DNA of 64,000 nucleotides from Streptomyces sp. GSL17-111 (GCF_037911585.1 NZ_JBAJNS010000001.1:3962001-4026000); one strand, 5' to 3'; counted from the first letter of the stretch, positions 24,059 to 33,527 are shown. Notes: generated by a model not told the origin, from the sequence alone. A program made the numbers and translations.

Positions 24059-24957
24059 CCCTGCCCCCGCGCACCCTCCGCGGCGGTGGCCTTCGCCGCG
24101 GCGTTCGCCTTCGCCTCGTCCTTGAGGTAGCAGCCCAGCACGGCGGACGTCACCCGGCCGTCGATGAGGGCCCCGGCGTGTGCCTGCGGACGGCTGCCCG
24201 CGGGCGCCGGCTCCACCGCCACGCTGACGGTGTAGCCCTCCGGCAGCGGGTGCGTCTCGAACTGCCACCCGGCGTCGTTCCCCGGGGAGCCGTCCACCCG
24301 CAGCAGCCGGGGCACGCCGGTCGCGGCGAGCGGCGTGGTGAAGCCGAAGGAGTGGAACGGCAGCCGCAGCCCGTGCCCCAGCGCCTTGCTGTACGCCTCC
24401 TTCAGCGTCCACAGCCGGATCACGGCGGCGTTGCGGTCCTCCTCGGGCAGCCACTCCAGCGCGTCCCGCTCGTGCTGGGTGCAGACGTCGTCCTCCAGGC
24501 CGCGCCCGTACACCGAACGCTTCGCCGACTCGACGTCCACCCCGATCGCCCCACGTCTGCTCAGCCCGACGACCATCACCTCGGCCGTGTGGCTCAGTGA
24601 CATCTCCAGCTGTCCGCACCCGCGGATGTAGGGGCGGCCGTTGGGGTTCCGGGCCAGCTCCAGCTGGCCCGGGTGGGCGCCGAGCGCCGCCGCCGCGACC
24701 CGCTTGAGCAGCACGCGGGAGGCCGCGAACCGGCGCTTGGACTCGTCGTGGCTCAGCTGCTCGAAGCGTTCGGCCTCGGTACCGAGCAGCCGGATCAGCT
24801 CCGGGCAGGCCAGGTCCCGTGGTGCCCAGTCGGCCAGGAACCCGTAGGCGAGGACGTAGTCACTGTCGCGCAGGCCGGTGTCCAGGCCGTCCCACGCCTC
24901 CTCGTGTCCGCTCACCCGAACGGGGGGCGGTCCTGCCAGGCCGCTGCGTGCCGCCAT
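24055..24957 (-). CDS. 4'-Phosphopantetheinyl transferase (Sfp/AcpT superfamily)
   Basis: A 300-residue PPTase that would convert apo-ACP to holo-ACP. It has the motif LSHTAEVMVVGLSRRG, the metal-binding GVDVE and WTLKEAYSKALG. At 300 residues it is longer than typical Sfp (about 225), with extra sequence at both ends. It probably serves the ACP in this cluster. It was coupled to the now-deleted MBL gene. The gene itself looks intact. Confidence 0.9.
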   Translation of the reverse strand: MAARSGLAGPPPVRVSGHEEAWDGLDTGLRDSDYVLAYGFLADWAPRDLACPELIRLLGTEAERFEQLSHDESKRRFAASRVLLKRVAAAALGAHPGQLELARNPNGRPYIRGCGQLEMSLSHTAEVMVVGLSRRGAIGVDVESAKRSVYGRGLEDDVCTQHERDALEWLPEEDRNAAVIRLWTLKEAYSKALGHGLRLPFHSFGFTTPLAATGVPRLLRVDGSPGNDAGWQFETHPLPEGYTVSVAVEPAPAGSRPQAHAGALIDGRVTSAVLGCYLKDEAKANAAAKATAAEGARGQG

Positions 24958-25022
24958 GACGTGTCTCCTTCATATAGCTGTCGCTGTCGCTGTCCAGGGG
25001 GGGCGTGCGTGCGTCCCGCCGC

Positions 25023-26801
25023 TCAGACCCGCCCGCCGGCCTGCTGCGGCTGCGGGGCGGGCGGTTGCCCGGGAACCTCGGCGTTCGGCGTCACATCGCC
25101 CAGCACCGTTCCGTACAGATCCAGGGAGCGGCCCTGGTGGTACCGGGCCACCACGTGGGCCACCAGCGCGTCGGTGTCCTCACCGCCCGGCTCGGCGCCG
25201 GGCAGCCCGAGGCGCAGGCAGATGCGGCCGAGCGCGGCCGTCAGCCACGCCGGTTCGGTCAGGAACGGGCAGCCGGTGCGCGTCACCCCGTGCCGCCACA
25301 CGCCCAGGCACGCCGCCGCGGCGGCGAGCAGCGTGTACCGCTCGGCCAGGGCGTAGCCGCGCGGGTTGGCCAGCACCGACGGGTCGCGCTCGGGCAGTTC
25401 CCGGCACTCCGCCGCCAGCTCCCGCAGCTGTCCGGAGAGCGCCGCCGTCCGGGCGCGGACGGCCTCCGCGTGCGGGCCGAGGGCGGGGGCCGCGTCGAGC
25501 AGCGCCTCCGGGTCGGCCAGCAGGGAGGTGAGCGGGTCGTCGGCGGCGGCGACCTTCAGCCGCTCCGCGTCCAGCGGCGGCAGCGCGTCGTGCAGGTGGA
25601 ACAGTTCCGCGACCTCGGCCCCGCCCCCCGCACGCGGCGTCCACGACCGCCGGGCCAGGGTGGCCAGTTGGGGCACCAGCGAGGACAGGGCCGCCGCCGC
25701 GCCCGTCGGGCCGGGCGGCAGCTCCGCCAGGTCGATGAGGTGCTTGCGGAACGTGCCGTACCCCACCCCGTCGTGCCGGGCGTGGGCGAGCACGGGCAGC
25801 AGGTCCCCGGTGCTCTGCTGGAGCAGCCGGTGCCCGAGGTAGGTGCTCGCGGCCGACCACAGGCTCGACCGGTCGGGGAGCAGGTGGAGGGAACGGATCG
25901 TGGCCAGCGTCAGACAGTCGGCGATCAGCAGGTCGACGAAGGCGGAGGCGATGACCTCCTGGGCGTAGCGGGAACTGAGCGCCTGCCCGGCCTCGCCCCC
26001 GCCCAGGGCCACGCAGACCACCGAACGCAGCGCCGTGTCGGCGGAGCCGATCGCCATGGCCGGGACGAGGGGGCGGGCCATCTGCTGGGCGCGCACCACG
26101 GCGGCCGACCCCTGCCCGGCCGTGCCCAGCACCCGCCCCGGCGGCACCGGCCAGCCGTCGAAGTGCAGCTCGCCGACCGACAGCCGCCGCATGGCCGGCA
26201 GGTCCTGTCCCGGCACCTCGCGCACGCAGTCGGTCGGCAGGACCTCGCGGGGGAGGAGCAGCAACGTGTCCCCGGAGCCGTCGGTGTGCTGGGCCAGGAC
26301 GACGTAGGCGTCGGCGCGCGGGATGTTCAGCCGGGCCGACGTCCGGCCGTCCAGCGTCAGCCCGTCGGGGCCGGGCGTGGCCCGGACCCCCGCGCCGCCC
26401 GTCGGAGCCTCGCGGGGCGCGGCGGTCAGCCGGCCGCCCTCCCGCAGGATCGCGGCGAGCGCGCGGCGCTGCTCCTCGTTCCCGTAGTGCCACCCGCACA
26501 GGGCGGGCAGCAGGGACGCGGCACCGTAGCCCCGGCCGAGCGCCGAGTCCCGGCGGCAGACGGCCCGCAACAGCCGGGCGACGGCGTCCAGACCGGTGAG
26601 TCGGCCCCCCAGCTCGCGGGGGACGAACTCCTCGTGCAGTCCGTAGGAGGCGAGGGTCGGTTCACCGCCGAGCGGCAGCTCGCCACGCCGGTCCGCGGCC
26701 AGCACCGCCGCGTTGGAGAGCGGCTTCGTCCGGTCGCGCGGGTCTCCGAGCAGCCGTTCCAGCGCGGCCACCCGGTCTTCGGTGGGCGGGAGTCGCATCA
26801 T
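25023..26801 (-). CDS. Acyl-CoA dehydrogenase-like flavoprotein
   Basis: A 592-residue protein with the acyl-CoA dehydrogenase plan: N-terminal helical domain (ALGRGYGAASLLPALCGWHY), a beta domain with PDGLTLDGRTSARLNIPRAD and AYVVLAQ, and a long helical C-terminal region. It is about 200 residues longer than standard ACADs, with extra sequence after residue 400 resembling large polyketide-cluster ACADs. The catalytic base cannot be placed by eye. It may act on a starter acyl chain or on an oxidation step. It precedes the PPTase by 65 nt. Confidence 0.65.
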   Translation of the reverse strand: MMRLPPTEDRVAALERLLGDPRDRTKPLSNAAVLAADRRGELPLGGEPTLASYGLHEEFVPRELGGRLTGLDAVARLLRAVCRRDSALGRGYGAASLLPALCGWHYGNEEQRRALAAILREGGRLTAAPREAPTGGAGVRATPGPDGLTLDGRTSARLNIPRADAYVVLAQHTDGSGDTLLLLPREVLPTDCVREVPGQDLPAMRRLSVGELHFDGWPVPPGRVLGTAGQGSAAVVRAQQMARPLVPAMAIGSADTALRSVVCVALGGGEAGQALSSRYAQEVIASAFVDLLIADCLTLATIRSLHLLPDRSSLWSAASTYLGHRLLQQSTGDLLPVLAHARHDGVGYGTFRKHLIDLAELPPGPTGAAAALSSLVPQLATLARRSWTPRAGGGAEVAELFHLHDALPPLDAERLKVAAADDPLTSLLADPEALLDAAPALGPHAEAVRARTAALSGQLRELAAECRELPERDPSVLANPRGYALAERYTLLAAAAACLGVWRHGVTRTGCPFLTEPAWLTAALGRICLRLGLPGAEPGGEDTDALVAHVVARYHQGRSLDLYGTVLGDVTPNAEVPGQPPAPQPQQAGGRV

Positions 26802-26924
26802 GCGTCCACGGTCCCCGCCCGGCCTGGAACACCGCTCGCACAGTGCTTGAAGGCGGGACCCGCCTGCGGAAGGCCCCGGCCCGGCGCGGCGGGTGGGCGG
26901 CGGTCGGGCGTCGGGCGGCGGCGG

Positions 26925-28067
26925 TCAGGCGGCGGGCGTGAGGCGGCGCGGGCGGGCCTCGTGCCGCGCCCCCGACAGGACGACCGCCAGGTGGGCCACC
27001 GAGGCCAGGGTGATGTGCCGGTGCCACCCCTGGAAGGAGCGGCCCGCGAAGTCGCGGATGCCGATGCCCTCGGAGATCTGCGCGGAGTCGCGCTCGACGG
27101 TGTCCGCGAGCCGGGCCAGCCGCAGCAACCCGGGCAGGGGCATCCCGCCGGGCCGGGCCAGCCACAGCGCCGCCGGGCCGTGCCCCGCGACGGGCCAGTC
27201 GGCGAGCAGCAGCATCGGCAGCCGGCCCCGCACGGCGTCCACGACGACGGGGATGGCCGCCGTCACCCCGGTGTGCGTGACGCCGCCGCGGAAGTGCACC
27301 TCGGCCTGGCGGCGGAACTGCTTCATGGTGGTGACGAGTTGCTCCGCCGCGACCGGCGCGTCGCAGTACGCGTGCAGCCGGGAGCTGTCCACGCGCACCC
27401 GCGTCTGCGGACCGATCCGCAGGAGGAACGGGGCCCGGCCCGCCCCGAAGTGACGCAGGGTGCGGGCCGCGTCGAGCCCCTTCGCGTCCACGACGACGGG
27501 CCGGCGCGGGGCCGCGTCACCGGCCACCTGCCGCACGGCGTCGCCGGCGCACTCCTCCAGCCCCGCCGTGCGGCTGGTCGCCGGGATGCAGGCCCGGGAC
27601 CGCCGCAAGGGGTCCTCGAGCCAGCTGTCGGGCAGCACGAGCCGCCAGTTGCAGGGCACGCTCGCCCCCTCGGTGGCCAGCCACGCGCCGAACGCCTGCT
27701 GGGCGTTGACCGTCTGGCCCAGATGCGGCACGAACTGCTGCCCCACCCCCACCGAGTGCGGTCCGGCCTTCGGGATCACGAGCGGGCGCACCACCCACGC
27801 GTGCGGCGCGATCTCCCGCTCGACCCGCTGGACCAGCGACCGGCGCACCGCCGACCAGTCCCACGAGGAGCTGCTGATGAAGTGGTGCACGCTCTGCTGC
27901 GCCGACTCGCCGCCCATCTGCTCGGCGATGTTCCGCAGCGTCTTCCGCCCCTCGGCGGCCAGGAGCGCCCGTACGTAGCTCTCCGCCTTCACCCGCTGAT
28001 CGCGCCGCAGGAGAGAGGCGAAGAGACCTTCGCAGAGACTGCCCACCAGGTCATGGCCGGTTTCCAT
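26925..28067 (-). CDS. IS701-like transposase homologue lacking its first catalytic Asp (probably domesticated)
   Basis: A 380-residue DDE_5/IS701-type protein: HHFISSSSWDW, then RPLVIPKAGPHSVGVGQQF, NWRLVLPDSWLED and RRPVVVDAKGLD. Where active IS701 transposases have the Asp of LxDxTG before the PKxGxHSVG block, this protein reads RPLVIP, so the first catalytic Asp is absent. I found no terminal inverted repeats around it, and the gene has a good SD (GGGGA) and its own divergent promoter region shared with an AfsR-type regulator. Homologues of this type recur in actinomycete biosynthetic clusters. A regulatory, DNA-binding role is inferred. Confidence 0.75.
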   Translation of the reverse strand: METGHDLVGSLCEGLFASLLRRDQRVKAESYVRALLAAEGRKTLRNIAEQMGGESAQQSVHHFISSSSWDWSAVRRSLVQRVEREIAPHAWVVRPLVIPKAGPHSVGVGQQFVPHLGQTVNAQQAFGAWLATEGASVPCNWRLVLPDSWLEDPLRRSRACIPATSRTAGLEECAGDAVRQVAGDAAPRRPVVVDAKGLDAARTLRHFGAGRAPFLLRIGPQTRVRVDSSRLHAYCDAPVAAEQLVTTMKQFRRQAEVHFRGGVTHTGVTAAIPVVVDAVRGRLPMLLLADWPVAGHGPAALWLARPGGMPLPGLLRLARLADTVERDSAQISEGIGIRDFAGRSFQGWHRHITLASVAHLAVVLSGARHEARPRRLTPAA

Positions 28068-28160
28068 CGTTCCCCCTAACCGAAGCCCTGCCGGATGCCA
28101 CGCATCCACGGTTGTCCGGAGGGTGTCTCGCTCCTGTCCTACTCGCTTACCGAGCGGGTT

Positions 28161-28189
28161 CCGTTCGGATACCGTCGGCCCCCGAACGG
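28161..28189. promoter_or_regulatory. Inverted repeat CCGTTCGG-N13-CCGAACGG in divergent promoter
   Basis: Perfect 8-bp arms at 28161-28168 and 28182-28189 lie in the 239-bp gap between the IS701-like gene and the AfsR-type gene. It is placed as an operator for one or both, but no known consensus was recognised. Confidence 0.4.
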
Positions 28190-28306
28190 TGGTGACCGCG
28201 TGATCGCGCTCCGTGCGACATTCGTTGCTGCCGCACCGCCCAGTGCATAGAATCGGGCGCTGATACTCACGCACGGCGTTGTACAGCGACGGGGGGCTGG
28301 CGAGCC

Positions 28307-31300
28307 ATGATGGTGGGTGCTACGAGAACGGGCGTTCCCAGTTTTCGCATTCTCGGCGCACTGGAGGGCTGGTACGGCGACGTCCCGCTGCGCCTGGGCG
28401 GGGCCCTGCGCGAACGGACCCTCGTGATGCTGCTGTTGGAGGCCAACCGGGTCGTCCCGGTGGCCCGGCTCGTCGAGGCCGCGTGGGACAACGCGCCGCC
28501 CAGCAGCGCCTTCCACCAGATCCGCAAGGCCGTGGCCGAGTTGCGCCAGCGCATTCCCGACGGCGCCTCGTTCATCCTGACCGACGGGCCCGGCTACCGC
28601 GCCGTCCTCACCGAGGCGCAGCTCGACCTCGCCCAGTACCGCGCCGGGGTGGCGCGCGCCCGGCAGGCCGTGGCCGCCGGTGACCGCCCCGCCGCCGTCG
28701 AGGCGCTGCAGTCCGCCCTGGAGCTGTGGCGCGGCCCGGTGATGGCGGGCTTCGGCGGCCCCGTCATCGACGCCGCGTCCGCCGCCCTGGAGGAGCAGCG
28801 CCTCAGCGCGGCGGAGCAACTCATCGACCTGCAACTGGAGGCCGGGCAGGCCGGCGCCGTCATCGGGGAACTGCGCACGCTCGTCAACCAGCACCCGTTG
28901 CGGGAGACCCTGCGCGGCCACCTCATGCTGGCCCTGTACCGCACCGGGCGGCAGGCCGAGGCACTGGAGGAGTACAACCGCGTCCGCGCCCTGCTCGCCG
29001 ACGAGCTGGGCATCGACCCGAGCGTGGAGCTGGCGCGGCTCTACGAGCGCATCCTGCGGCACAGCCCCGAGCTCGCACCGCCGCGCGAGCCCGCCCCGGA
29101 CGCCGTGGCTCCGCAGCCCGCCGGTCCGGAGCCGGATCCGGACGGCGAGGCCCCCACCGCGTCCCAGCAGCCGCCGAGTTCCTCCCCGGAACCGGCGGCT
29201 GTACCGGTACCGCGCAGCCCGGCCCCGGCGACCTCCGTCCCCAGCGCCCTCCCGTACGACCTGCGGGACTTCTCCGGGCGCGAGTCCGAGCTGCGCTGGA
29301 TCACCGACTCCGTGGGCCGCGCCTCCGGCGAGTGCGCCCGCATCATCGCCATCGACGGCATGGGCGGCAGCGGCAAGACGGCTCTCGCCATCCGCGCCGC
29401 GCACCGCCTCGTGGAGGACTACCCGGACGGCCAGCTCTTCGTCGACCTGCGCGGCTACACGCCGGGCCAGGAGCCGCTCAGCGCGGCCGTGGCCCAGGAG
29501 GCCCTGCTCGCGGCGTCCGGGGTGCCCAGCGAGGAGATGCCCACGACCGTGGCCGGCCGCACGGCGCTGTGGCGCTCCATCACCAAGCAGCGGCGGCTGC
29601 TCGTCGTGCTGGACAACGCCGCCGAAGCCGAGCACGTCAGTCCGCTGGTCCCCGCCTCCCCCGAGTGCCTGACCCTCGTCACCAGCCGGCCCCGTCTGGT
29701 GGACCTGGACGGCGCCGACTGGCTCTCGCTCGGCACGCTGTCCGAGGAGGACGGCCTCGACCTGCTGCGCCGCACCCTCGGCGACGAACGCGTCGCCCGC
29801 GAACCGGAGGCGGGCGCCGAGCTGATCCGGCTCTGCGGCCGACTGCCCCTGGCCCTGCGGATCGCCGCCGCCCGGCTGCGCAACCGCTCCCACTGGACGA
29901 TCCAGCGGCTCGCCGACCGGCTCAGCGACGAGACCCGACGGCTGAGCGAACTCAACTCGGCGGGCCGCAGCGTCGCCGCCGCCCTGCGGATGTCCTACCA
30001 GGCCATGAACGACGGCCAGCGGGGCGACTTCCTGCTGCTCGGGCTGCACCCGGGCAAGAGCATCGGCGTCGAGGAGGCGGGCGCGCTGCTCGGCCGGGAC
30101 GGCGTCGAGGCCGAGAACGCCCTGGAGGCGCTGCTCGACGCCCATCTGCTGGAGGAGCCGGAGCCGGGCGCCTACACCTTCCACGACCTCGTGCGCAGCT
30201 TCGCGCTCGGGCTGCGCGGCGCGGCCACGGCGACGCAGGAGGAGGAGGCGGTGCGGCGGCTGCTCGACCACTACGTGCTGACCTCGGAAGGCGCGTGCGA
30301 CATGCTGTTCCCGGAGCGTTCCCGGCACACGGACCTGATCCCGGCGGCCGGGCCCTCGCCCGCGCAGTTCACCTGCCGCTCCCGCGCGCTCGACTGGCTC
30401 GACGGGCACCGGGACAACCTGATCGCCGCCGTCGAACTGGCCTACCGGCAGAACCACTTACGCCACGCCGCCTACCTCCCGCGCACGCTGTCCTTCCACT
30501 CCTCCATCCGCAACCACACCCGGGACTCGCGCCGGGCCTGCGTGCTGGCGGTGGACGCCGCCCGCCGGCTGAAGGACGGTGAACTGCTGCTCCTCATGCT
30601 GGCCACGCTCGCCATGGAGCACTGGCGGGTGGGGGCGTTCGAGGAGGGAATCACCTGTCTGGAGGAGGCCCTGGGACTCGCCCGCTCACTGGGCGACCGG
30701 GAGAGCGAGGCCGGCTGCATGGGCCGACTGGGCCAGATCTACAACAGCCTCGGCGACTTCCACCAGGCGCTCGGCTTCCTGGAGGGCGCGAGCCTGCTGG
30801 AGCAGGAGCTCGGCGCGCCGCGCGAACTGGCCGGCACGCTCAACGTGCTCAGCTCCGTCACCGTGCGGCTGGGCAAGTTCGAGGAGGCGGCCGACGCGGC
30901 CGAGCGGGCCATCGCCATCTGGCAGAACATCGGGGACCTCGGCCACACCATCGTCGCCCGCTCCAGCCTCGGCTTCGCGCTGATCGGCCTGCGCCGCCCC
31001 GACCGGGCGCTGGAGGAGCTGGGTGAGGCACTGCGCCTGTGCGAGGACTGGCACGGCCCGTCGGCCACGGCGCTCATCCTCGCGCAGCACGCGGGGGCGC
31101 ACATCATGCTGGCCCGGCCCCAGGAGGCCCGGCGGTACATCGAGCAGGCCCTGGACATTCCGGCGAAGAAGGACGTCGCCGTGCGGCAGGCCGCGGTGGA
31201 GAGCATGGCGGGCCGGGTGTTCCTCGCACTCGGCGAGGCCGAGGAATCGATGATCCGCAGTCGCCGTGCATATGACCTGGCCGCGACCATCAATTTCCGA

Positions 31301-31444
31301 TTCGAGATGGCGCAGGCCCTTGACAGTCTCGCCGAAGCGAGTAGGAGTCTGGGCGATCATGCCGCCGCCGAGGATTTCCTGCGGCAGGCGGACGAGTTGT
31401 TCCAGCGCATGGGCGTACCCGAAAACGCGCGACGGATCTTCTGA
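28307..31444 (+). CDS. AfsR-type large SARP with NB-ARC and TPR domains; contains TTA codon
   Basis: A 1,045-residue regulator. Residues about 10-255 form the SARP DNA-binding plus activator domains, and a Pro/Ser-rich linker follows (about 258-315). The NB-ARC ATPase has Walker A GMGGSGKTALA near 350 and LLVVLDNA as Walker B, and TPR-like repeats run from about 700 to the end. It likely integrates a signal through ATP hydrolysis to activate transcription. Codon 718 is TTA (30458-30460), so full translation requires the bldA tRNA, whose gene lies at 37321. Intact, with a hairpin at the end. Confidence 0.92.
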   Translation: MMVGATRTGVPSFRILGALEGWYGDVPLRLGGALRERTLVMLLLEANRVVPVARLVEAAWDNAPPSSAFHQIRKAVAELRQRIPDGASFILTDGPGYRAVLTEAQLDLAQYRAGVARARQAVAAGDRPAAVEALQSALELWRGPVMAGFGGPVIDAASAALEEQRLSAAEQLIDLQLEAGQAGAVIGELRTLVNQHPLRETLRGHLMLALYRTGRQAEALEEYNRVRALLADELGIDPSVELARLYERILRHSPELAPPREPAPDAVAPQPAGPEPDPDGEAPTASQQPPSSSPEPAAVPVPRSPAPATSVPSALPYDLRDFSGRESELRWITDSVGRASGECARIIAIDGMGGSGKTALAIRAAHRLVEDYPDGQLFVDLRGYTPGQEPLSAAVAQEALLAASGVPSEEMPTTVAGRTALWRSITKQRRLLVVLDNAAEAEHVSPLVPASPECLTLVTSRPRLVDLDGADWLSLGTLSEEDGLDLLRRTLGDERVAREPEAGAELIRLCGRLPLALRIAAARLRNRSHWTIQRLADRLSDETRRLSELNSAGRSVAAALRMSYQAMNDGQRGDFLLLGLHPGKSIGVEEAGALLGRDGVEAENALEALLDAHLLEEPEPGAYTFHDLVRSFALGLRGAATATQEEEAVRRLLDHYVLTSEGACDMLFPERSRHTDLIPAAGPSPAQFTCRSRALDWLDGHRDNLIAAVELAYRQNHLRHAAYLPRTLSFHSSIRNHTRDSRRACVLAVDAARRLKDGELLLLMLATLAMEHWRVGAFEEGITCLEEALGLARSLGDRESEAGCMGRLGQIYNSLGDFHQALGFLEGASLLEQELGAPRELAGTLNVLSSVTVRLGKFEEAADAAERAIAIWQNIGDLGHTIVARSSLGFALIGLRRPDRALEELGEALRLCEDWHGPSATALILAQHAGAHIMLARPQEARRYIEQALDIPAKKDVAVRQAAVESMAGRVFLALGEAEESMIRSRRAYDLAATINFRFEMAQALDSLAEASRSLGDHAAAEDFLRQADELFQRMGVPENARRIF

Positions 31445-31472
31445 GTCGGGATACCGTCCCTCAGAAGATCCG
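31433..31472 (+). terminator. Terminator hairpin at end of afsR-like gene
   Basis: A perfect 13-bp inverted repeat (31433-31445 and 31460-31472) with a 14-nt loop overlaps the stop codon region of the regulator. Confidence 0.75.
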
Positions 31473-31497
31473 ACGCGCGTCCGGTCGTGCCGCCCGG

Positions 31498-31656
31498 TCA
31501 CGGGTTGCCCTTGTCCTCCAGGATCACCATCTCGCCCGTGCCGTCGGCTCTGACCACGAGCCCGTTGTCGTCGTCCCCAGGTGTCCCCATGACAACCCCC
31601 CACGAGAACGCTGCTGCTGCGAGGATTCCGACCATGCCGCTCAGCTTCACGCGCAT
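31498..31656 (-). CDS. Small exported peptide, unknown
   Basis: A 52-residue product from ATG 31656 with GAGGG upstream. It has a basic start (MRVKL), a hydrophobic stretch GMVGILAAAAFSWGVVMG and a short polar tail DDDNGLVVRADGTGEMVILE then DKGNP. It looks like a signal peptide with a 25-residue mature part. Such small peptides beside large TPR regulators could be signals, but no evidence beyond position supports that. Confidence 0.55.
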   Translation of the reverse strand: MRVKLSGMVGILAAAAFSWGVVMGTPGDDDNGLVVRADGTGEMVILEDKGNP

Positions 31657-31954
31657 TCTCTTGCCCTCTCGACTGGTGTTCGCCTTTCGATGTGTCGAGA
31701 GTCGCAGCATCTCTTCCCGGGCCGTTCCTCCTTGGCCACTGGCAGGTTACTACCGCATTCCTGTCAAGCGGAAGTGTGAAATCAAGCGAAGCGGAACACT
31801 TAATTCACCAGGGGTTGAAGGAGTGCTTAGAGTGGGCATATGCGTATCGCATGTGGTCGCCCGGGAGCACGCGAAAGCCGCCGTCCGGCAGGGGCCGGAC
31901 GGCGGCGGAGACGGCGGGGAGACGGCGGCGGGGAGCGCGGCGGGCGCCCCGGAC

Positions 31955-32530
31955 CTACCCGGTCACGGGCGCGGTGGCCGGCGCGCCGACGGCGGCCAGC
32001 ACGTCCGCGACGAGCCGTTCCAGGTCGGCGAGTACGGCGGCGTCCGTGATGATCCCCTCCGGGGTGCGCAGCGCGACCGCGTTGCCCACGGCGACGGGCG
32101 TGGCGCACTCGACCACCGACGCACCGGAGTTGGTCAGGATCTCGGCCAGCCGGGGCTGTACGTTCGCCCCGCCCGCGCGACCGGGCGAGGCGCTGGCGAT
32201 CCCGACGGGCATGCCCTTGATGACGCCGCCGCCCGGCGGCCGGGACAACCAGTCGAGGGCGTTCTTGAGCATCCCCGGGGGGTAGCCGTTGTAGGCGGGC
32301 GAGCTGATGACGAGCGCGTCCGACCCGGCCACCAGCGCCGAGACGGCCCGCAACTCCTGGGTGCCGCCCGAACGTTCGACGTCCTCGTCGAACGGCGGGA
32401 AGGACCGGAGCGCGATGTCGACCGCCTCGCAGCCCTCCTGCTGCTCGAGGATGCGACGCATCGTGGCGATGACGGCCGTGTTGGACGATTCCCGGCGCAG
32501 ACTGCCGGACAGGAGTGCGATCTTGGGCAT
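31955..32530 (-). CDS. NADPH-dependent FMN reductase
   Basis: A 191-residue flavodoxin-fold reductase with LLSGSLRRESSN at the phosphate-binding loop and SPAYNGYPPGMLKNALDWLS, the hallmark of the SsuE/YieF class. It reduces FMN with NAD(P)H. It is the only flavin reductase in the left half and could feed the ActVA-ORF5-like monooxygenase at 18923, though classical clusters use an ActVB-type reductase instead. It could equally be a general quinone reductase. Confidence 0.85.
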   Translation of the reverse strand: MPKIALLSGSLRRESSNTAVIATMRRILEQQEGCEAVDIALRSFPPFDEDVERSGGTQELRAVSALVAGSDALVISSPAYNGYPPGMLKNALDWLSRPPGGGVIKGMPVGIASASPGRAGGANVQPRLAEILTNSGASVVECATPVAVGNAVALRTPEGIITDAAVLADLERLVADVLAAVGAPATAPVTG

Positions 32531-32721
32531 GCTGTGGCTCCTCGGAGGCAACGTGTGCTCTCGATGATGCGCCGCCCTGTTCCCGGTCCGATACCGCACG
32601 CGTCCCGTGCGCGGGCAGCCCTGAACCGGACTGTGGCACGGGTCAACGGGGGAGACGCCGTACCACAGCCCGGAGCCGTGGTGCCGGGACGGACCCGGCG
32701 GTGCCCGGTGGGCCGGGCGGT

Positions 32722-33231
32722 TCAGGCCGTCGCGGTGATCGCCGCGACGCGCGGCGTGGCGAGGGTCGTGTAGTCCTCGGTGGCGAACGTGACCGCCACC
32801 TCGGGACGGACGTCGTTGAAGCCGATCTCCGGCGCGTCCCGCAGGCTCTGGTCCAGCACCACCTCAAGGCCCGGATCCGGCGAGTAGGGCGGCACCTGAC
32901 GGTCCGTGCACCCGGTGAGGGCGTCGGCCGTCTCCGGCGTGACGAACCCGGCCGAGGCCCCGCCGTAGAGCCGGGCGACGGCGATCAGATCCAGGGTGCG
33001 CTGCTCCGGAACGACGGCGATCACGTGCCGCAGCGTGCGCCGGCCGCGCTTGACGCGCAGCAGGACGCAGCGGGCGGCGGCCTCGCCGGCCGTCGGGCCG
33101 AAGCGGAAGCGTGCCCCTCGGCAGGCCGCCAGACCCAGCAGGCGCGACCAGCCGGTGGAGTTCTCCGGGGCCTGCCCCGCCGCCGTGGCGGCGGACTTCC
33201 GGGCGTCGTGGGAGTCGAGCAGAGTAGCCAC
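32722..33231 (-). CDS. YbaK/EbsC-like aminoacyl-tRNA editing protein
   Basis: A 169-residue protein from GTG 33231 (GGAGG 7 nt upstream). Features such as RHVIAVVPEQRTLDLIAVAR, GGASAGFVTPETADALTG and VPPYSPDPGLEVVLD resemble the YbaK/ProX fold that hydrolyses mischarged tRNA. It is a stand-alone gene at the boundary between accessory and core DNA. Family assignment is by overall pattern, not a catalytic motif. Confidence 0.62.
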   Translation of the reverse strand: MATLLDSHDARKSAATAAGQAPENSTGWSRLLGLAACRGARFRFGPTAGEAAARCVLLRVKRGRRTLRHVIAVVPEQRTLDLIAVARLYGGASAGFVTPETADALTGCTDRQVPPYSPDPGLEVVLDQSLRDAPEIGFNDVRPEVAVTFATEDYTTLATPRVAAITATA

Positions 33232-33483
33232 CGAATTCCTCCTCGGACCGCGCTTGCCGTTGCTGAGGTCAAACGGTGCCCCGGCGGCGTCCTCTTTCGC
33301 TCCCACCCGGTTCCCGTCGGCCGTTCCCGCAGGCCGTTCCCGCCGGGTCTCCGGCCGGCCGTCGCCCGGCGCCGCGCCCGTCGCGGCCGGTCAGAGGCTC
33401 ACCGCCGACGGGAGACACCACCCTGCCCGGAACGCGCGCGGTCCCGGCGCGCGGGTGCGCACCGGGACCGTGGGACGTCCGCT

Positions 33484-33523
33484 CCGGTGGAGGGCGACCG
33501 TCCGACCGCTCGCCCTCCACCGG
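33484..33523. terminator. Terminator hairpin
   Basis: A perfect inverted repeat with 14-bp arms (33484-33497 and 33510-33523) starts 5 nt beyond the ABC permease stop. The rest of the 296-bp gap (33232-33527) holds only a weaker hairpin near 33440-33470. Confidence 0.75.
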
Positions 33524-33527
33524 TGGC

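Noticed and set aside
24977..24996. Short CTGTCG tandem repeat upstream of the PPTase gene
   Set aside because: Only about three 6-bp copies; likely chance in GC-rich sequence.
26925..28067. Active insertion sequence
   Set aside because: First catalytic Asp is absent and no terminal inverted repeats or target duplication were seen.
25005..28079. A 1,024-codon plus-strand frame opposite the acyl-CoA dehydrogenase and IS701-like genes
   Set aside because: Arg/Gly/Pro-rich antisense translation without any motif.
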